Assembly (NCBI GenBank): GCA_020342235.1 | Contig: CP073214.1 | Coordinates: 124,001-188,000, forward strand | Direction of reading: 5' to 3' | Origin: Saccharomycopsis phalli | Taxonomy: Eukaryota > Ascomycota > Saccharomycetes > Ascoideales > Saccharomycopsidaceae | DNA: 64,000 nt | Part shown: positions 18,768 through 29,145 of the stretch, in pieces | How the letters are laid out: the number at the start of each line of letters is the position of its first letter | How positions within the stretch are numbered: the stretch's first letter is position 1 | Notes under the pieces: generated by a model | Databases searched by the model: none | Told to the model about the DNA's origin: nothing | Seen by the model: the letters and a program-made list of their open reading frames with translations, nothing else | Program-made: the position numbers and the translations under genes

Positions 18768-21626
18768 TTAAAGCCAGCTTTCTATAGAATTTGGTCTGGA
18801 CATTTGTGGAATAATGGTGTTGATCTCATCATAACCCATTTCCGGATCATCCAAGGTCTGTAAATCTCCATCAATGCTGAGTACATCTCCTTCGTGTCCA
18901 AAAATATCATTACCAGGAAGCTGTTGTGATAAAGAAAATTGACCCGAGTTCGTCGATTGGTAGGATAATCGTCGAGATAGAGTAGGGTCATCGTATTCTG
19001 GATTAAAGTTGACATGGTTTTCAATCAAGATACTATCATGAATACCTCTATGAGCAACTGGCAAGACAATTTCTCCTTCTTCTGTGTTTGAGAAAGGAAT
19101 GTTGCTGCGCTTTTTCTTGTATACTCTGTAGCCAACCAAAAGCACTGTGATATAAACTGCAGCAGAAATACCGGAAGTTGTGCCTGTTACACTGAGTTTA
19201 GAGTTGGGATGTGTTGCAGTATTCTGAGTAGAGTCAAATGATCCTGAATCTGTACTCGACAATCCTGCACCCGCAGTGGAACCTCCGACATATGGATTAT
19301 AACCTGAACCAGATCCCGAACCATCAGAATTTGCAGAGGTGCTTAAACCTACCAATGGAATATTAGGGTCAATCAATTGTGAAAGTGAGTTTTGGGTTGG
19401 ATCTGGATTGAAGTAGAATGTAGAAGTTTTATCTTGAATAACAGTTTCTAACAGACTCACCCAGGCTTTTGGAAAGTAGACTTCTGCAACAGTAACAATA
19501 TAATCAAGTGATGGTGCCTGAAATGGGACCAACAGTCTGACGGAAATTTTTGAGTCGCTTTTGAACGGATAAGACAAGACAAGAGGCAAGTTCTGAAAAA
19601 TTTGTGCTGATGAGACCGAGTGGGCTGCCACAAAAGGATAGTTCAATTGTGCGCGAAAGCCAATAGTGATTACTGTGTAACTATCACCGACATGTTGCTG
19701 AGTAGCGGGAGCAATGGCGTTTGGTAACTGAGGAGAAGAACTACTTGAAGCTTTTGGAGAAGCGACAGCAACAGGTGCAGTCTCTAGCGTAGAAGGTAAC
19801 CACGTTTTGGATACACTAATAGCAGACTGGATTTCAGAACCAGGAATAAAGGTGGGTACCAATATTCCGGATGTTGACACAATTGCAATAATGGAATCTG
19901 GCGTAGACAATGTTGGAGCCGCAGCAGAAGAGAGGGCACTATTGATGTATGAAGCTGATTTCTGTGGATTAGAGCTCGCGATAGATCCCGCTGAAGGAAT
20001 CGACTGAGATGAAGTGATTAACAAAGTGGTACTGATCGAACCGGCATCATTGGTCAAAGTCAGCTGGTCACCCTTGGTAGGTGATTCCAAAAGAGACGAT
20101 ACTGAAGTAGTCTCAGACGGAGAGATCACTGTTGTACTTGGCAAAGAAGCAGATATTGTTGCTGTATTAGATGTGGAGGAAGCGATCGATTCTTTTTCAC
20201 TGGAGACCGTTTGGGCCTTAGAATCATCGGATGAAGCACTTGATGCAACGGAAGTAGTTGGTGAAAGAGACTCTAACGTATGATCTGATGCAACCGATTC
20301 TGGAATTGATGTGAGTGCTGACGAAGCAGCAGGGGTAGTAGAAGCAATATCTGATTTAATGGAATTAGAGAGACCAGATGGTGCAGCGGCTGGCTCATTA
20401 GAAGTAGCTGGAGACGTACTTGGAATCACCGTTGACGTTACTGGAATGCTTGATTGTGTTTCCGAAATACTGGTCACTTCTCCTGTTGAACTTGATGGCT
20501 TTAAAAGACTCTCTAGTTTTTCTGAAAGACTACTTAGCGCACCTTGATTAGTCGATGCTACTTCTGTAGGGATTAATTGTTGTGCTGCTGGGATAATGGA
20601 ACTAGGTGCTTCCGAAAGAACTGACATGAGAGAACTCTGTTTTTCTAAAAAAGAGCTTTGAGCTGCTGAAGGTGCCTCAGATGGAAAACTTGATATAAGC
20701 GATAATGAACTAAGCTCAGAGAGGATTGTACCAATAGGATCTCCAACCAGAAACGGACTACTAAACTTCAGCGTTGTAGTAGTTGGTTTGTCTGAATTTT
20801 CATGTGACAGCATAGTTGTACTGAGTGGAAGAGAAGATGAGGTTGGACTCTCGTTACCAAAGGAGGAACTCGGAGACGTTTCAGCAGCTGTTGTATAATG
20901 ACTGGTAGAAGATTCAGTTATTGCACTAGAGGCTTTCAGTTTCGATTCAGTCTGGGAGGATATATCAGTATCATCTGAACTAGTTTCTGTTGTTTTGTCA
21001 TTGGTTGAGCTAATAGTTGCTGGTTCGTCTTTTGTCGAGCTACTAACTTCTGCTTTGTCGCTGGAAGAGCCAGTAGTTACTGGTTCGTCATTGGTTGAGG
21101 TACTAGCTGTTGCTTTGTAACTGGAAGAGCTCGTAATCGCTGGTTCATCGCTAGCTGAGCTACTAACTGTTGTTTTCTCACTAGATGAGCTGGTAGTTGC
21201 TGATTCATCACTAGCTGAACTGGTAGTTTCTGATTTGTCACTGGTTGAGCTACTAACTGTTGCCTTGTCACTAGATGAGCTGGTAGTTGCCGATTCGTCA
21301 ATAGCCGAGCTGGTAGTTCCGGGTTTGTCACTAGATGAGCTACTAGCTGTTGCTTGGTCACTTGTTGAGCTACTATAGTCTAGTGGGACTGTTGATGATT
21401 TGATGGAAGCAGAAGAATTGAAATAACCTGCAGAGTCTAGATAATTTGCTTGTTGGATGTTGGAGTCAACACCAAACCCAATATTTGGTTTTCGTTTAGC
21501 AAGTGTTTGTTCCAGGCTGAGCGTTGTAGTAGCACTTATAGAAGAGTGTGTTTCACCAACACCGTCAGCAGCTGCTATGAGTCCTTGAAGAACCAAGGCA
21601 ACTACAAAATTAGCCAGCGACCTCAT
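18768..21626 (-). CDS. MSB2: Signalling mucin MSB2
   Basis: Msb2 is a transmembrane mucin that acts as an osmotic/surface sensor upstream of Cdc42 and the filamentous-growth/HOG MAPK branches. This 952-residue product has a signal peptide (about 1-20) and a very long Ser/Thr-rich ectodomain with 10-residue repeats. A globular block at about 648-760 (GFRAQLNYPF, VRLLVPFQAPSLDY, FPKAWVSLLE, DPNIPLVGLST) matches the Hkr1-Msb2 homology domain. One membrane helix lies at about 815-835 (YITVLLVGYRVYKKKR), followed by a cytosolic tail of about 117 residues ending SRPNSIESWL. Tail and homology domain favour Msb2 over Hkr1, which has a longer tail. An upstream region of about 1.7 kb is unusually long here and fits a highly regulated gene. 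Confidence 0.87.
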   Translation of the reverse strand: MRSLANFVVALVLQGLIAAADGVGETHSSISATTTLSLEQTLAKRKPNIGFGVDSNIQQANYLDSAGYFNSSASIKSSTVPLDYSSSTSDQATASSSSSDKPGTTSSAIDESATTSSSSDKATVSSSTSDKSETTSSASDESATTSSSSEKTTVSSSASDEPAITSSSSYKATASTSTNDEPVTTGSSSDKAEVSSSTKDEPATISSTNDKTTETSSDDTDISSQTESKLKASSAITESSTSHYTTAAETSPSSSFGNESPTSSSLPLSTTMLSHENSDKPTTTTLKFSSPFLVGDPIGTILSELSSLSLISSFPSEAPSAAQSSFLEKQSSLMSVLSEAPSSIIPAAQQLIPTEVASTNQGALSSLSEKLESLLKPSSSTGEVTSISETQSSIPVTSTVIPSTSPATSNEPAAAPSGLSNSIKSDIASTTPAASSALTSIPESVASDHTLESLSPTTSVASSASSDDSKAQTVSSEKESIASSTSNTATISASLPSTTVISPSETTSVSSLLESPTKGDQLTLTNDAGSISTTLLITSSQSIPSAGSIASSNPQKSASYINSALSSAAAPTLSTPDSIIAIVSTSGILVPTFIPGSEIQSAISVSKTWLPSTLETAPVAVASPKASSSSSPQLPNAIAPATQQHVGDSYTVITIGFRAQLNYPFVAAHSVSSAQIFQNLPLVLSYPFKSDSKISVRLLVPFQAPSLDYIVTVAEVYFPKAWVSLLETVIQDKTSTFYFNPDPTQNSLSQLIDPNIPLVGLSTSANSDGSGSGSGYNPYVGGSTAGAGLSSTDSGSFDSTQNTATHPNSKLSVTGTTSGISAAVYITVLLVGYRVYKKKRSNIPFSNTEEGEIVLPVAHRGIHDSILIENHVNFNPEYDDPTLSRRLSYQSTNSGQFSLSQQLPGNDIFGHEGDVLSIDGDLQTLDDPEMGYDEINTIIPQMSRPNSIESWL
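20975..21375 (-). repeat. 30-bp tandem repeats in the MSB2 mucin domain
   Basis: About thirteen imperfect 30-bp units encode decapeptides alternating SSSSDKxTxS and SSxSDExATT. They supply Ser/Thr sites for O-mannosylation. Borders are approximate because the outer units degrade. Confidence 0.75.
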
Positions 21627-23288
21627 GTTAATTATGTGGGCCGTTAAAGGTTGTTGTTGTGCTAGAACTTTGTTATTAATTTGTTTTTAAAAGAATCTTC
21701 AAGACTATTTCAAACGTCATTATCTGGCATGGAAGCAGTTTTATATGTGCCGTTTCTCACTGATGTTCGTTTGATACTGACGCATGATGCATCCTTGGGA
21801 TGAGTTGGGCTTCTAGTGTTTTCAATCATGCATACTAAGAATTAGTCTCATGAGAACAATGGGCCCCTCAATTTCTTGATTCATTGCTTGCTCAATATAC
21901 TTGTACATTTGCAGTGCAATAAATTACAAACAATTCTGGAAACAGATATTGGGAGGTACTATAGCTGAGTTTTTTGCCTTTTTTTTTTTGTCACTGGACC
22001 CCATGAAACACAATATCCATGAATGTGAGTATGCATGGGCTTCGAGTGTTTCGTTTCAAGTATGTGAGCTGCCATGCTTCATGCTTGATTTGGACCTCAG
22101 GTCGGCTCGATCGAGTTAACTTATCAATTTGAGGCATAACCTTGGATATTAGTGCCAAACAACCCCTGGCCTACTATATCAATACTAGTGCCTCCAGCTT
22201 TGCAAGAATTTCACATAGTATGCGAAGAACAATTGACTATGAAATACAATAAATGATCCACTTGAATATCTACAAACCAAAGACAAAGCATACACGGTTG
22301 GTAACCCAATATAGCATCATACCTATCGGGATGCTTTGGACTTCTGAGACCCACTCTCTGCAACCTCATTCTGGCAACCCTTCCTAATTTGGCAACACTG
22401 CCAAACCTTATTCTTTTCCACCATATAATAATCCTCGAGCTGACCGGAAATCTCAGCAATGACCAAATATGGATATGTGCGTGGATAAATGCCCAGTCCG
22501 TAATCGGTTAATCATTATTTTGCCGGGGTTCCAGTTTCTTGTCACGTTTGCCAATCTAAAAGGATGAAACGTCAACGATGCTAGTCATTTATGTGCCAGT
22601 TTGGAACCACTTCACCCAGACATACTAGGCTGGTTATTCGGTAACGTAGTATAACTTTACCTATTGGTGGATTGTGTAAAAACAGCTGGTATTTTCCTAG
22701 TACAGTATTCTTACTTACTATATTCGTGTATCAACCTTTGGCTTTTTTCAGGGCACTTTCTCTTTAGTAGACTTTCTCTTTGTCAAGACTTTCTCTTTAA
22801 AGTTTATCTTCTGCTCAAACTTACTCTTTCTCAGGGGACTGATCGCAACTTCCAAATTCAGCTGCGCAATGCATACCTTACCCCCATATTTATCAACCTG
22901 CATTATTCCAACGTAGAAAACCACTCATGTAGCCATTTTGAAAAGTTTTGATGCATTCTACTTCATTTTACTTTTCCATATTAAAAAAATTGGTCTTTAT
23001 TCTCGTTTTAGTTACTTCTAATGACTGCTTTGCGCTGTATCGCTCCACAATGAAACTACGAGCTATCCTAGAACACCACTTTGTAGCACCCACAAAACCA
23101 CATTACCAACACAAACTACCATTATTTACGCCGGGAATTTAGCTTCATATACTTAGACACCACTTCGATTATTATGAAAAGAAAGTTCATGCACCTAACC
23201 GAACTTGGATATGAATGGCAACACTAGTTAAATAATTAATTACACTTTTCTATTTACAATTGTCATTATATTACAACCAGTGAACTAT
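21627..23288. other. Long upstream region of MSB2
   Basis: About 1.66 kb separates the MSB2 start from the MRPL36 stop. No credible gene or tRNA was found on either strand; short open frames (for example 22211-22459 and 22664-22951) lack coding features. A CTTTCTCTTT motif recurs three times at about 22756-22800. The length suggests a large regulatory region or an unstable non-coding transcript. Confidence 0.45.
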
Positions 23289-23810
23289 TTACTTTTTAGA
23301 TTTCTTCTTGTGTTGTAATCTACCTCCAGATTGGACCTCTTGTACATTTTCCCCAACCACAGAAAGATAATCATCAATTCCAAACTCGTCGCTATCCTTT
23401 GCATCTTCCTTCACAGGTTGTGCTTCAATAGTTTCATTCACATCAGAGTCCTCCTGCTTCATTTCGTCAAATAAGGAATATCTCTCCTTGAACTTACGTA
23501 CCTTATTGGCTCCAATAGTGTTCACTTGGGTCAAATCGTTTCTCGAAGGATTCCACATAGGATTATTTCGTTGATCGTTAATCATTCGAATCTCGAGTTT
23601 TGGATATTGCGACCGTCTTGTGATCACCGACCCATCACTCAATCTGACTTTGGTCTCGAACTTGTGGTATATAGCTGGCCGCGCCTTTCCCACTTTTATC
23701 TTGTTTCTTGGTCTTTCCTCCAATTTTATAGACCCACTGGAAAACCCAGGATTCACAGTTACATAACTCCGTACACTTTGCAATCGTAATAATGTATCCC
23801 GTTTCAACAT
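23289..23810 (-). CDS. MRPL36: Mitochondrial large-subunit protein bL31m
   Basis: This 173-residue protein is the yeast mitochondrial bL31 homologue Mrpl36. The conserved core reads [15 protein letters not shown], then [15 protein letters not shown], then [17 protein letters not shown], and matches S. cerevisiae Mrpl36 almost word for word. The first 20 or so residues ([17 protein letters not shown]) look like a mitochondrial presequence. The yeast-specific C-terminal extension ([11 protein letters not shown], then a Lys-rich end) is also kept. The frame is open to 23852 from a TTG; the ATG at 23810 is used. It diverges from TFC1 across 245 bp containing a Reb1-type element. Confidence 0.95.
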   Translation of the reverse strand: MLKRDTLLRLQSVRSYVTVNPGFSSGSIKLEERPRNKIKVGKARPAIYHKFETKVRLSDGSVITRRSQYPKLEIRMINDQRNNPMWNPSRNDLTQVNTIGANKVRKFKERYSLFDEMKQEDSDVNETIEAQPVKEDAKDSDEFGIDDYLSVVGENVQEVQSGGRLQHKKKSKK

Positions 23811-23994
23811 GCCTTTACTCGTGAGTCCAAGTTTTGAAAAATTTACTACCAATAATGGTTATGTGCCCCGTGAAACAACTTATCACACAGTTGCCTTTAC
23901 TATATGCAATAATTTAAAATTAAAATCAGAATAATATTTATATATTTAAATTTAAATTATCCCCACTCAACATATATGTTACTCGTTGCTGAGT

Positions 23995-24002
23995 TTACCC
24001 GG
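23995..24002 (+). promoter_or_regulatory. Reb1-type site in the MRPL36/TFC1 divergent promoter
   Basis: A perfect TTACCCGG lies 54 bp upstream of the TFC1 ATG and 185 bp from the MRPL36 ATG. It is the consensus for Reb1-family factors, which keep promoters nucleosome-free. Confidence 0.6.
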
Positions 24003-24055
24003 ACATTAATCTATTACTAACTGTGCGCGCAGACTATCTTTATTACTTACTAACC

Positions 24056-25714
24056 ATGCCAAAACACGTCAAGCTTTATACCTTAGATGTGCCCCCAGTA
24101 ACGGCTATTGAGTACCCACTCAATGTAACGGATCCTTCCAAGGCAATTGAACTTATTGGGGGAACCAACAAAGTGCTAAATAATATCAGGAACAACGAAC
24201 CATTGGAACTTCGTCTCAGACCAAATGACATTTATCTGCATCCTATTGAAGGTAAACAAGTGCACACGGATAATTTATTATTAAAAGTAACAGTACCCAA
24301 GAAAGAATTTAGAGAAAAGTATAACGGGGATATTCAGTTGTATTTGAAGGCAAAAGGCAAAGGGTATAAGGTAGAGCCGATGGGGATTATCAATAGAACC
24401 TATAGATTTCGAGAAATGGCGGATTTCCAATATCTGACTAAAAACTCGAAATTTGCCGAAAAGATCCGAAAATCGATATTCGGGGGCGATTTAAATGAAA
24501 TTAGAAATTTGAAATTGGACGTTGATCAGTTTCCTTGGTCGCCTGCTGGTGATGCAGGGATTACTGATGCCGAATTAGAAATCCCACCACCTCCACGATT
24601 TCTGAACCACAAGGTACCTTTTATATATAATTTCCAAAAGAACCCTAGTACGGCGGTCAATGAAGACGAAAACACTGGTGAGAAGATCCTTATTAACACC
24701 AACAAGGGAGCAAAGCTCTTTTCTATAATCGTCGATTGGGATGCAAAGGAGATTCCCAAGGCACCTCAACAGGAATTACTTGACGAATTAGACGTAATGA
24801 CATCTTCAATCAATGACGTTATTACGCAGATTGACCCTGCATACGATACCGAATCTTTGTTTCAATCCTTTGGTAGTTGTTCAAGAGTGTACTGTTTGTC
24901 GAAACTTTCCCACACTCTTTGGCAGGAGGTTTTGAAAAAATGTGTTGCAAAACCATGGTTCTGGACTTTATCGACGATTGAAGCTTTGCAGAAAATATTC
25001 AGCAAGGAGCCCATTTTATTAAGAAGGAAAATCAATGCATTGCTTGATAAGCCACTTAGGAAATACTTAAAGGTTTCTTTGCCATATGTTGGCTACAGTT
25101 TCCGAAAAGGACCTTGGAGAAGCGGTTACATCAGGTATGGCGTGGATCCACGATCCAGTCCCGAGTATGCACCACATCAAACAGAATCGTTCAGAATCCT
25201 AGGCATCAATACCGCTGCTCTCAAGAAGTTAGAGGAAGATGCTAAAAGTTTCGAGTTTAAAGGTGATTCTCTGCCGAACTCTCTTTTCTACCAAATTATG
25301 GATTTGAAGGATCCTGACATTTTGAGAATTCTAGATGATGATTCAATTTCTACAAACTTAACGTATCCCGACATGCAGAATGGATGGTATGACTACAAGG
25401 CGTTAGAAACAGTACGAAAATTAATGCGTTATAAATTGCCGCTTCTTGTGAAAAATGAAGAAATAGACAGAACCAAAGTTGAGAAGATAATACAATCCAG
25501 GTATGAAATTGATGATACTAGAGACGAGTCTGCAATAACATCTGAGGTTGAAGATGACGACGAAAGCATGGACGAGTATGAAGCAAAACAAGATAGTGCT
25601 ATGAAACCAGACGATACCGGATTGATTATTCAAGAGGATAATTTATTAGAGCAGCTACAGAACGCATACGAGTACGATGATTTGAAGCATTTGGTCGGAA
25701 TTATAAAACCATAG
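24056..25714 (+). CDS. TFC1: TFIIIC subunit tau95 (TFC1)
   Basis: Tfc1 is the 95-kDa subunit of TFIIIC and contacts the A-box of tRNA genes. This 552-residue protein starts MPKHVKLYTLDVPPVTAIEYP. It has an N-terminal dimerisation region that pairs with tau55 (NNEPLELRLRPNDIYLHP, then LLLKVTVPKK). The conserved central DNA-binding block follows (RRKINALLDKPLRKYLKVSLPYV-type winged helix, then FRKGPWRSGYIRYGVDPR), and then an acidic tail (EVEDDDESMDEYE). It is shorter than S. cerevisiae Tfc1 (649). The frame opens at a GTG (24023), so the first ATG, 24056, is used. Two TACTAAC sequences lie just upstream (24015-24021, 24048-24054). Its stop is only 19 bp from that of convergent THR4. Confidence 0.9.
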   Translation: MPKHVKLYTLDVPPVTAIEYPLNVTDPSKAIELIGGTNKVLNNIRNNEPLELRLRPNDIYLHPIEGKQVHTDNLLLKVTVPKKEFREKYNGDIQLYLKAKGKGYKVEPMGIINRTYRFREMADFQYLTKNSKFAEKIRKSIFGGDLNEIRNLKLDVDQFPWSPAGDAGITDAELEIPPPPRFLNHKVPFIYNFQKNPSTAVNEDENTGEKILINTNKGAKLFSIIVDWDAKEIPKAPQQELLDELDVMTSSINDVITQIDPAYDTESLFQSFGSCSRVYCLSKLSHTLWQEVLKKCVAKPWFWTLSTIEALQKIFSKEPILLRRKINALLDKPLRKYLKVSLPYVGYSFRKGPWRSGYIRYGVDPRSSPEYAPHQTESFRILGINTAALKKLEEDAKSFEFKGDSLPNSLFYQIMDLKDPDILRILDDDSISTNLTYPDMQNGWYDYKALETVRKLMRYKLPLLVKNEEIDRTKVEKIIQSRYEIDDTRDESAITSEVEDDDESMDEYEAKQDSAMKPDDTGLIIQEDNLLEQLQNAYEYDDLKHLVGIIKP

Positions 25715-25733
25715 AACTGTATATTAACATAAT

Positions 25734-27245
25734 CTATTCTTGAGCTAATTGTTCGACTATAATCTTCTGGACTAACTTGATGTCAGCTTCTGGAACCAAG
25801 GTAATTCTCTTCTCTTTGGTTTTAAGAGCAGCTAGCTCGTCAGTCAAGACATCCTTTTCAAAGTTGTAAGCACTGAAGCTACCCAATGATTTATTTACTG
25901 CTTCTGCAAATTTGGCAGGATGAGCAGTAGATAATGAAATATATTGGATTTTACTGTCATTATCCTTGGATATTTGTCGCTCAGTAGCCTTGACACCAAT
26001 AGCAGTGTGTGGATCAATAATGTATTGATGTCCAGTTTTTTCATAAGTAGACTTGATTGTCTCAATAGTCTCTTCGTTTGAGACTCTTTCAGAATCAAAG
26101 TCGATCAACGCTGAGTCAAGCACCTTCTTGCTAACCTCAATTGGAGTACCGTTCTTTAAAGCCGACATCCAAGTTTTCAAGGTTTCGCCAGCTTTAAGGT
26201 CAGATCCAACGTCATCTCTGACCAAGTACCATAAGAGTCTTTCGAAGTTGGAAGAAATCAAAATGTCCATAGCAGGAGAATAGGTCGCCTTGACCTCGTT
26301 AGCAGTCTTTTCATATTTACCTGATTTGATGAATCGATCTAAGATGTCATTCTCATTGGTAGCAATGACCAATTTTTCAATAGGCAACCCCATTTTCTTG
26401 GCGTAGTAACCTGCCAAAATGTCTCCAAAGTTACCACTAGGAACGACATATTTCACGGTAGGGTTTGCGCCCTTTGACTTAACCAACTGAAAGTATGAAT
26501 AAAAGTAATACGTGATTTGGGCCAAAATTCTAGCCCAGTTAATCGAATTCACAGCACCAACATGGTATTTCTCATTGAATTCAGTGTCTGCAAAGATGTC
26601 TTTGACAATTGTCTGACAGTCGTCAAAATACCCTTTGACAGAAAGAGTGTGAATGTTCTTGTCTTCCACCGTGGTCATCTGCTCTTCTTGGATAGGAGAG
26701 ATTTTACCAGTAGGATACAAGATGAACACAGACACATCCTTCTTGTTTCTAAGTCCGTAGATAGCTGCAGACCCTGTGTCACCAGAAGTAGCACCAACAA
26801 CAGTAATGTGGTGCCGTTGTTCACCTGATTTGAGAGCATTATTCTTTCTGGTGAGGAAAAATTCGAACAAGTTACCAACGAACTGCAAGGCAACATCCTT
26901 GAATGCATACGTAGGACCGTGGAACAATTCCAAGATATGAACATTGTCACTGATGCTGTGCAACGGAGTCACCTCAGGGTCTCTAAAGGTGGAATAAGAC
27001 TTCTTGATCAACTCCTTGAGACTGGCGCTGTCAATTTCTTGCTCTTTGATATATAACCTTAAGATATTGAATGCCAATTCTTCAAAGCTAAGGTCCTTCC
27101 AAGTGGTGAGAAAATCCTTTGGGAGCGTAGGAATGGTGGAAGGCAAAAATAAACCTCCATCAGGAGCAAGACCAGTAATTACTGCATCTTCAAAAGAATA
27201 CAAAGATTCAGACGAAGATCTGGTAGACCGATATTCTTGTGACAT
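25734..27245 (-). CDS. THR4: Threonine synthase
   Basis: Threonine synthase converts O-phosphohomoserine to threonine and phosphate with pyridoxal phosphate, the last step of threonine synthesis. The 503-residue length is typical of the fungal enzyme. The N-terminal block YRSTR...LAPDGGLFLP binds substrate. The PLP lysine is K116 in FHGPTYAFKDVALQF. The phosphate-binding GATSGDTGSAA and cofactor-cupping SGNFGDILAGYYAKKMGLP motifs are intact. The start is the first ATG in frame. It lies downstream of HEM1 on the same strand, 232 bp away, and its 3' end abuts that of TFC1. Confidence 0.96.
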   Translation of the reverse strand: MSQEYRSTRSSSESLYSFEDAVITGLAPDGGLFLPSTIPTLPKDFLTTWKDLSFEELAFNILRLYIKEQEIDSASLKELIKKSYSTFRDPEVTPLHSISDNVHILELFHGPTYAFKDVALQFVGNLFEFFLTRKNNALKSGEQRHHITVVGATSGDTGSAAIYGLRNKKDVSVFILYPTGKISPIQEEQMTTVEDKNIHTLSVKGYFDDCQTIVKDIFADTEFNEKYHVGAVNSINWARILAQITYYFYSYFQLVKSKGANPTVKYVVPSGNFGDILAGYYAKKMGLPIEKLVIATNENDILDRFIKSGKYEKTANEVKATYSPAMDILISSNFERLLWYLVRDDVGSDLKAGETLKTWMSALKNGTPIEVSKKVLDSALIDFDSERVSNEETIETIKSTYEKTGHQYIIDPHTAIGVKATERQISKDNDSKIQYISLSTAHPAKFAEAVNKSLGSFSAYNFEKDVLTDELAALKTKEKRITLVPEADIKLVQKIIVEQLAQE

Positions 27246-27452
27246 GGTGTGAGTACAAGTACGAAGGAAGCCCGAGGAATTTCAATGAGTCAGTCGATGA
27301 CTAACATATGATGCCATATTATGTAATCTTCTTGAATTCATATGCATCATTAAAATCTACAATAATAGCAAACCAGTTAATTATAAAAAAAAAGTAAAAA
27401 ACTATTAATATCACACTTGAAGCCTTTTGAAAAAAAATAATTATCTGATTTG

Positions 27453-27470
27453 CACACACACACACACACA
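27453..27470. repeat. (CA)9 microsatellite
   Basis: A perfect nine-unit CA dinucleotide repeat lies just beyond the HEM1 stop codon, in the HEM1-THR4 spacer. Confidence 0.95.
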
Positions 27471-27477
27471 AGGTAGT

Positions 27478-29145
27478 TTAGATATCATACCCAGACGATG
27501 AGCCCAAGTATTTAATGGTAGAGTCAAACACATTAGGGTTCAAGTTCTTATCGTTTAAGCCAATTTGAGCATCAGTCCAGATTGGCTGAACTTTATTTGG
27601 AGTTCCAACCCCAATAAAACCACCGGCCAGCTCGTAATCTCTAACTCTTGGGAGACTCAAATCCTTGAAGATATTGTCCACGGAATCAATCAAAATATCG
27701 CTCAAATCTTGTGTATGACCAGGAGTAGGGGTGATTCTCAATCTTTCGGTGCCTTTGGCGACAGTAGGGAAGTTAATCGATTGTACGTAGATCTTATACT
27801 TGTTCAACAACATGTCCGAAGCCTTCTTTGCATCGGCAGCATTACCAACCAACACAGGAACGATGTGGGAAGGGTTAGGAATAACAGGGATACCAATGCG
27901 CTCAAAGTTCTCTTTGATGTATCTGACATGTTTTTGCTGCAAGATACGATCGGAAAGGGTTTGTCTTTGATATCTAATAGCAGCAGCGGCACCAGCCATG
28001 ACTGCAGGAGGTAAAGTAGTGGTGAAAATAAAGCCAGGGGCGTAAGATCTAATCCAGTCAACAAAAGAAGCACTGGCGGCAACATACCCACCAACAGTAC
28101 CAAATGTTTTGCCCAAAGTCCCGGTGATCATGTCTACCTTGTCCGAAACCGTAGTAAAGTCAGGCGATTTGATACCACCAGCCAAATGAGCATCAAAGTC
28201 AAGGTGCTCAGCGACACCGGCACCAGAAGGACCGTACATTCCGACAGCATGGACTTCGTCCAAAAACGTAAGAGCACCGTACTTCTTAGCCAAGGCACAA
28301 ATCTCGTTAATCGGCGCAATAGACCCGCTCATAGAATAGACAGACTCAAACGCAATCAATTTCGGAGTAGACTTTGGGTATTTGGCCAACTGGGACTCCA
28401 AATCAGCCAAGTCGTTGTGCTTGAAGATATGCTTCTTGCAGCCTGCATGTTTGATTCCAACAATCATCGAGGCATGGTTCAACTCATCGGAAAAAATAAC
28501 CAAGTCCTTGATTCTTTGGCCCAATAAAGACAACACAGAGTCATTGGCAACAAAACAGGAGGTGAAGACCAAAGCGGCTTCCTTCTTATGCAAAGCTGCA
28601 ATCTCGGCTTCTAATGCCATGGCATGTTTGTTGTGCCCTGCGATATTTCTGGTACCTCCTGCACCAGAACCGTACTTTTCCAACGAGGCCTTGGTAGCTT
28701 CAATGACTTGCCGATTTCTTCCCATCCCCAAGTAGTCATTAGAGCACCACACGGTGACCTTATCGGCCTCGGTGTCTCTGTGAGCTTTTGGAAACTCCTT
28801 GGCTAACCGATTGATGTTGTTGAAATAACGGTACGAATTGTCTCTTCTCTTGTCCATCAAATCATTGCTGAACTTGTCATGGAAATTAAAAGTCGAATTC
28901 TCCGAGCCCACTGACAATGGGGGAGCTCCACCAATTTGATCCTTGGCTAAGGTTGCTGCAGTTGCTTTCAAAGGTGGGGAAGCAGTAGTATATCTCTTTT
29001 TGGCTTGCAACACAGCAGGACCCATGATTGGGCAAGAGATGGCTTTCTCGGCCAACTTTCCACCAGTTAAAGAGCTCAAGCCTCTTTTTGCTGCCGAGTT
29101 GACAAACGGACAACACGCAATTGATTGTCTGGTAATAGCTTCCAT
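27478..29145 (-). CDS. HEM1: 5-aminolevulinate synthase, mitochondrial
   Basis: Hem1 condenses glycine and succinyl-CoA in the mitochondrial matrix, the committed step of heme synthesis. The 555-residue protein has a basic presequence containing two Cys-Pro dipeptides (C12-P13 and C38-P39) like the heme-regulatory motifs of ALAS precursors. The alpha-oxoamine synthase core is clear: [41 protein letters not shown] and the PLP lysine K346 in [13 protein letters not shown]. The C-terminal [11 protein letters not shown] block is conserved. The start is the first ATG, preceded by an 18-T tract (poly-A on the coding strand), typical of a nucleosome-depleted constitutive promoter. S. cerevisiae Hem1 is 548 residues. 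Confidence 0.97.
   Translation of the reverse strand: MEAITRQSIACCPFVNSAAKRGLSSLTGGKLAEKAISCPIMGPAVLQAKKRYTTASPPLKATAATLAKDQIGGAPPLSVGSENSTFNFHDKFSNDLMDKRRDNSYRYFNNINRLAKEFPKAHRDTEADKVTVWCSNDYLGMGRNRQVIEATKASLEKYGSGAGGTRNIAGHNKHAMALEAEIAALHKKEAALVFTSCFVANDSVLSLLGQRIKDLVIFSDELNHASMIVGIKHAGCKKHIFKHNDLADLESQLAKYPKSTPKLIAFESVYSMSGSIAPINEICALAKKYGALTFLDEVHAVGMYGPSGAGVAEHLDFDAHLAGGIKSPDFTTVSDKVDMITGTLGKTFGTVGGYVAASASFVDWIRSYAPGFIFTTTLPPAVMAGAAAAIRYQRQTLSDRILQQKHVRYIKENFERIGIPVIPNPSHIVPVLVGNAADAKKASDMLLNKYKIYVQSINFPTVAKGTERLRITPTPGHTQDLSDILIDSVDNIFKDLSLPRVRDYELAGGFIGVGTPNKVQPIWTDAQIGLNDKNLNPNVFDSTIKYLGSSSGYDI

Noticed and set aside
22211-22951. Open frames of 82-95 codons in the MSB2 upstream region.
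   Set aside because: They carry no domain, have skewed low-complexity stretches (CTTTCTCTTT repeats) and overlap on both strands.
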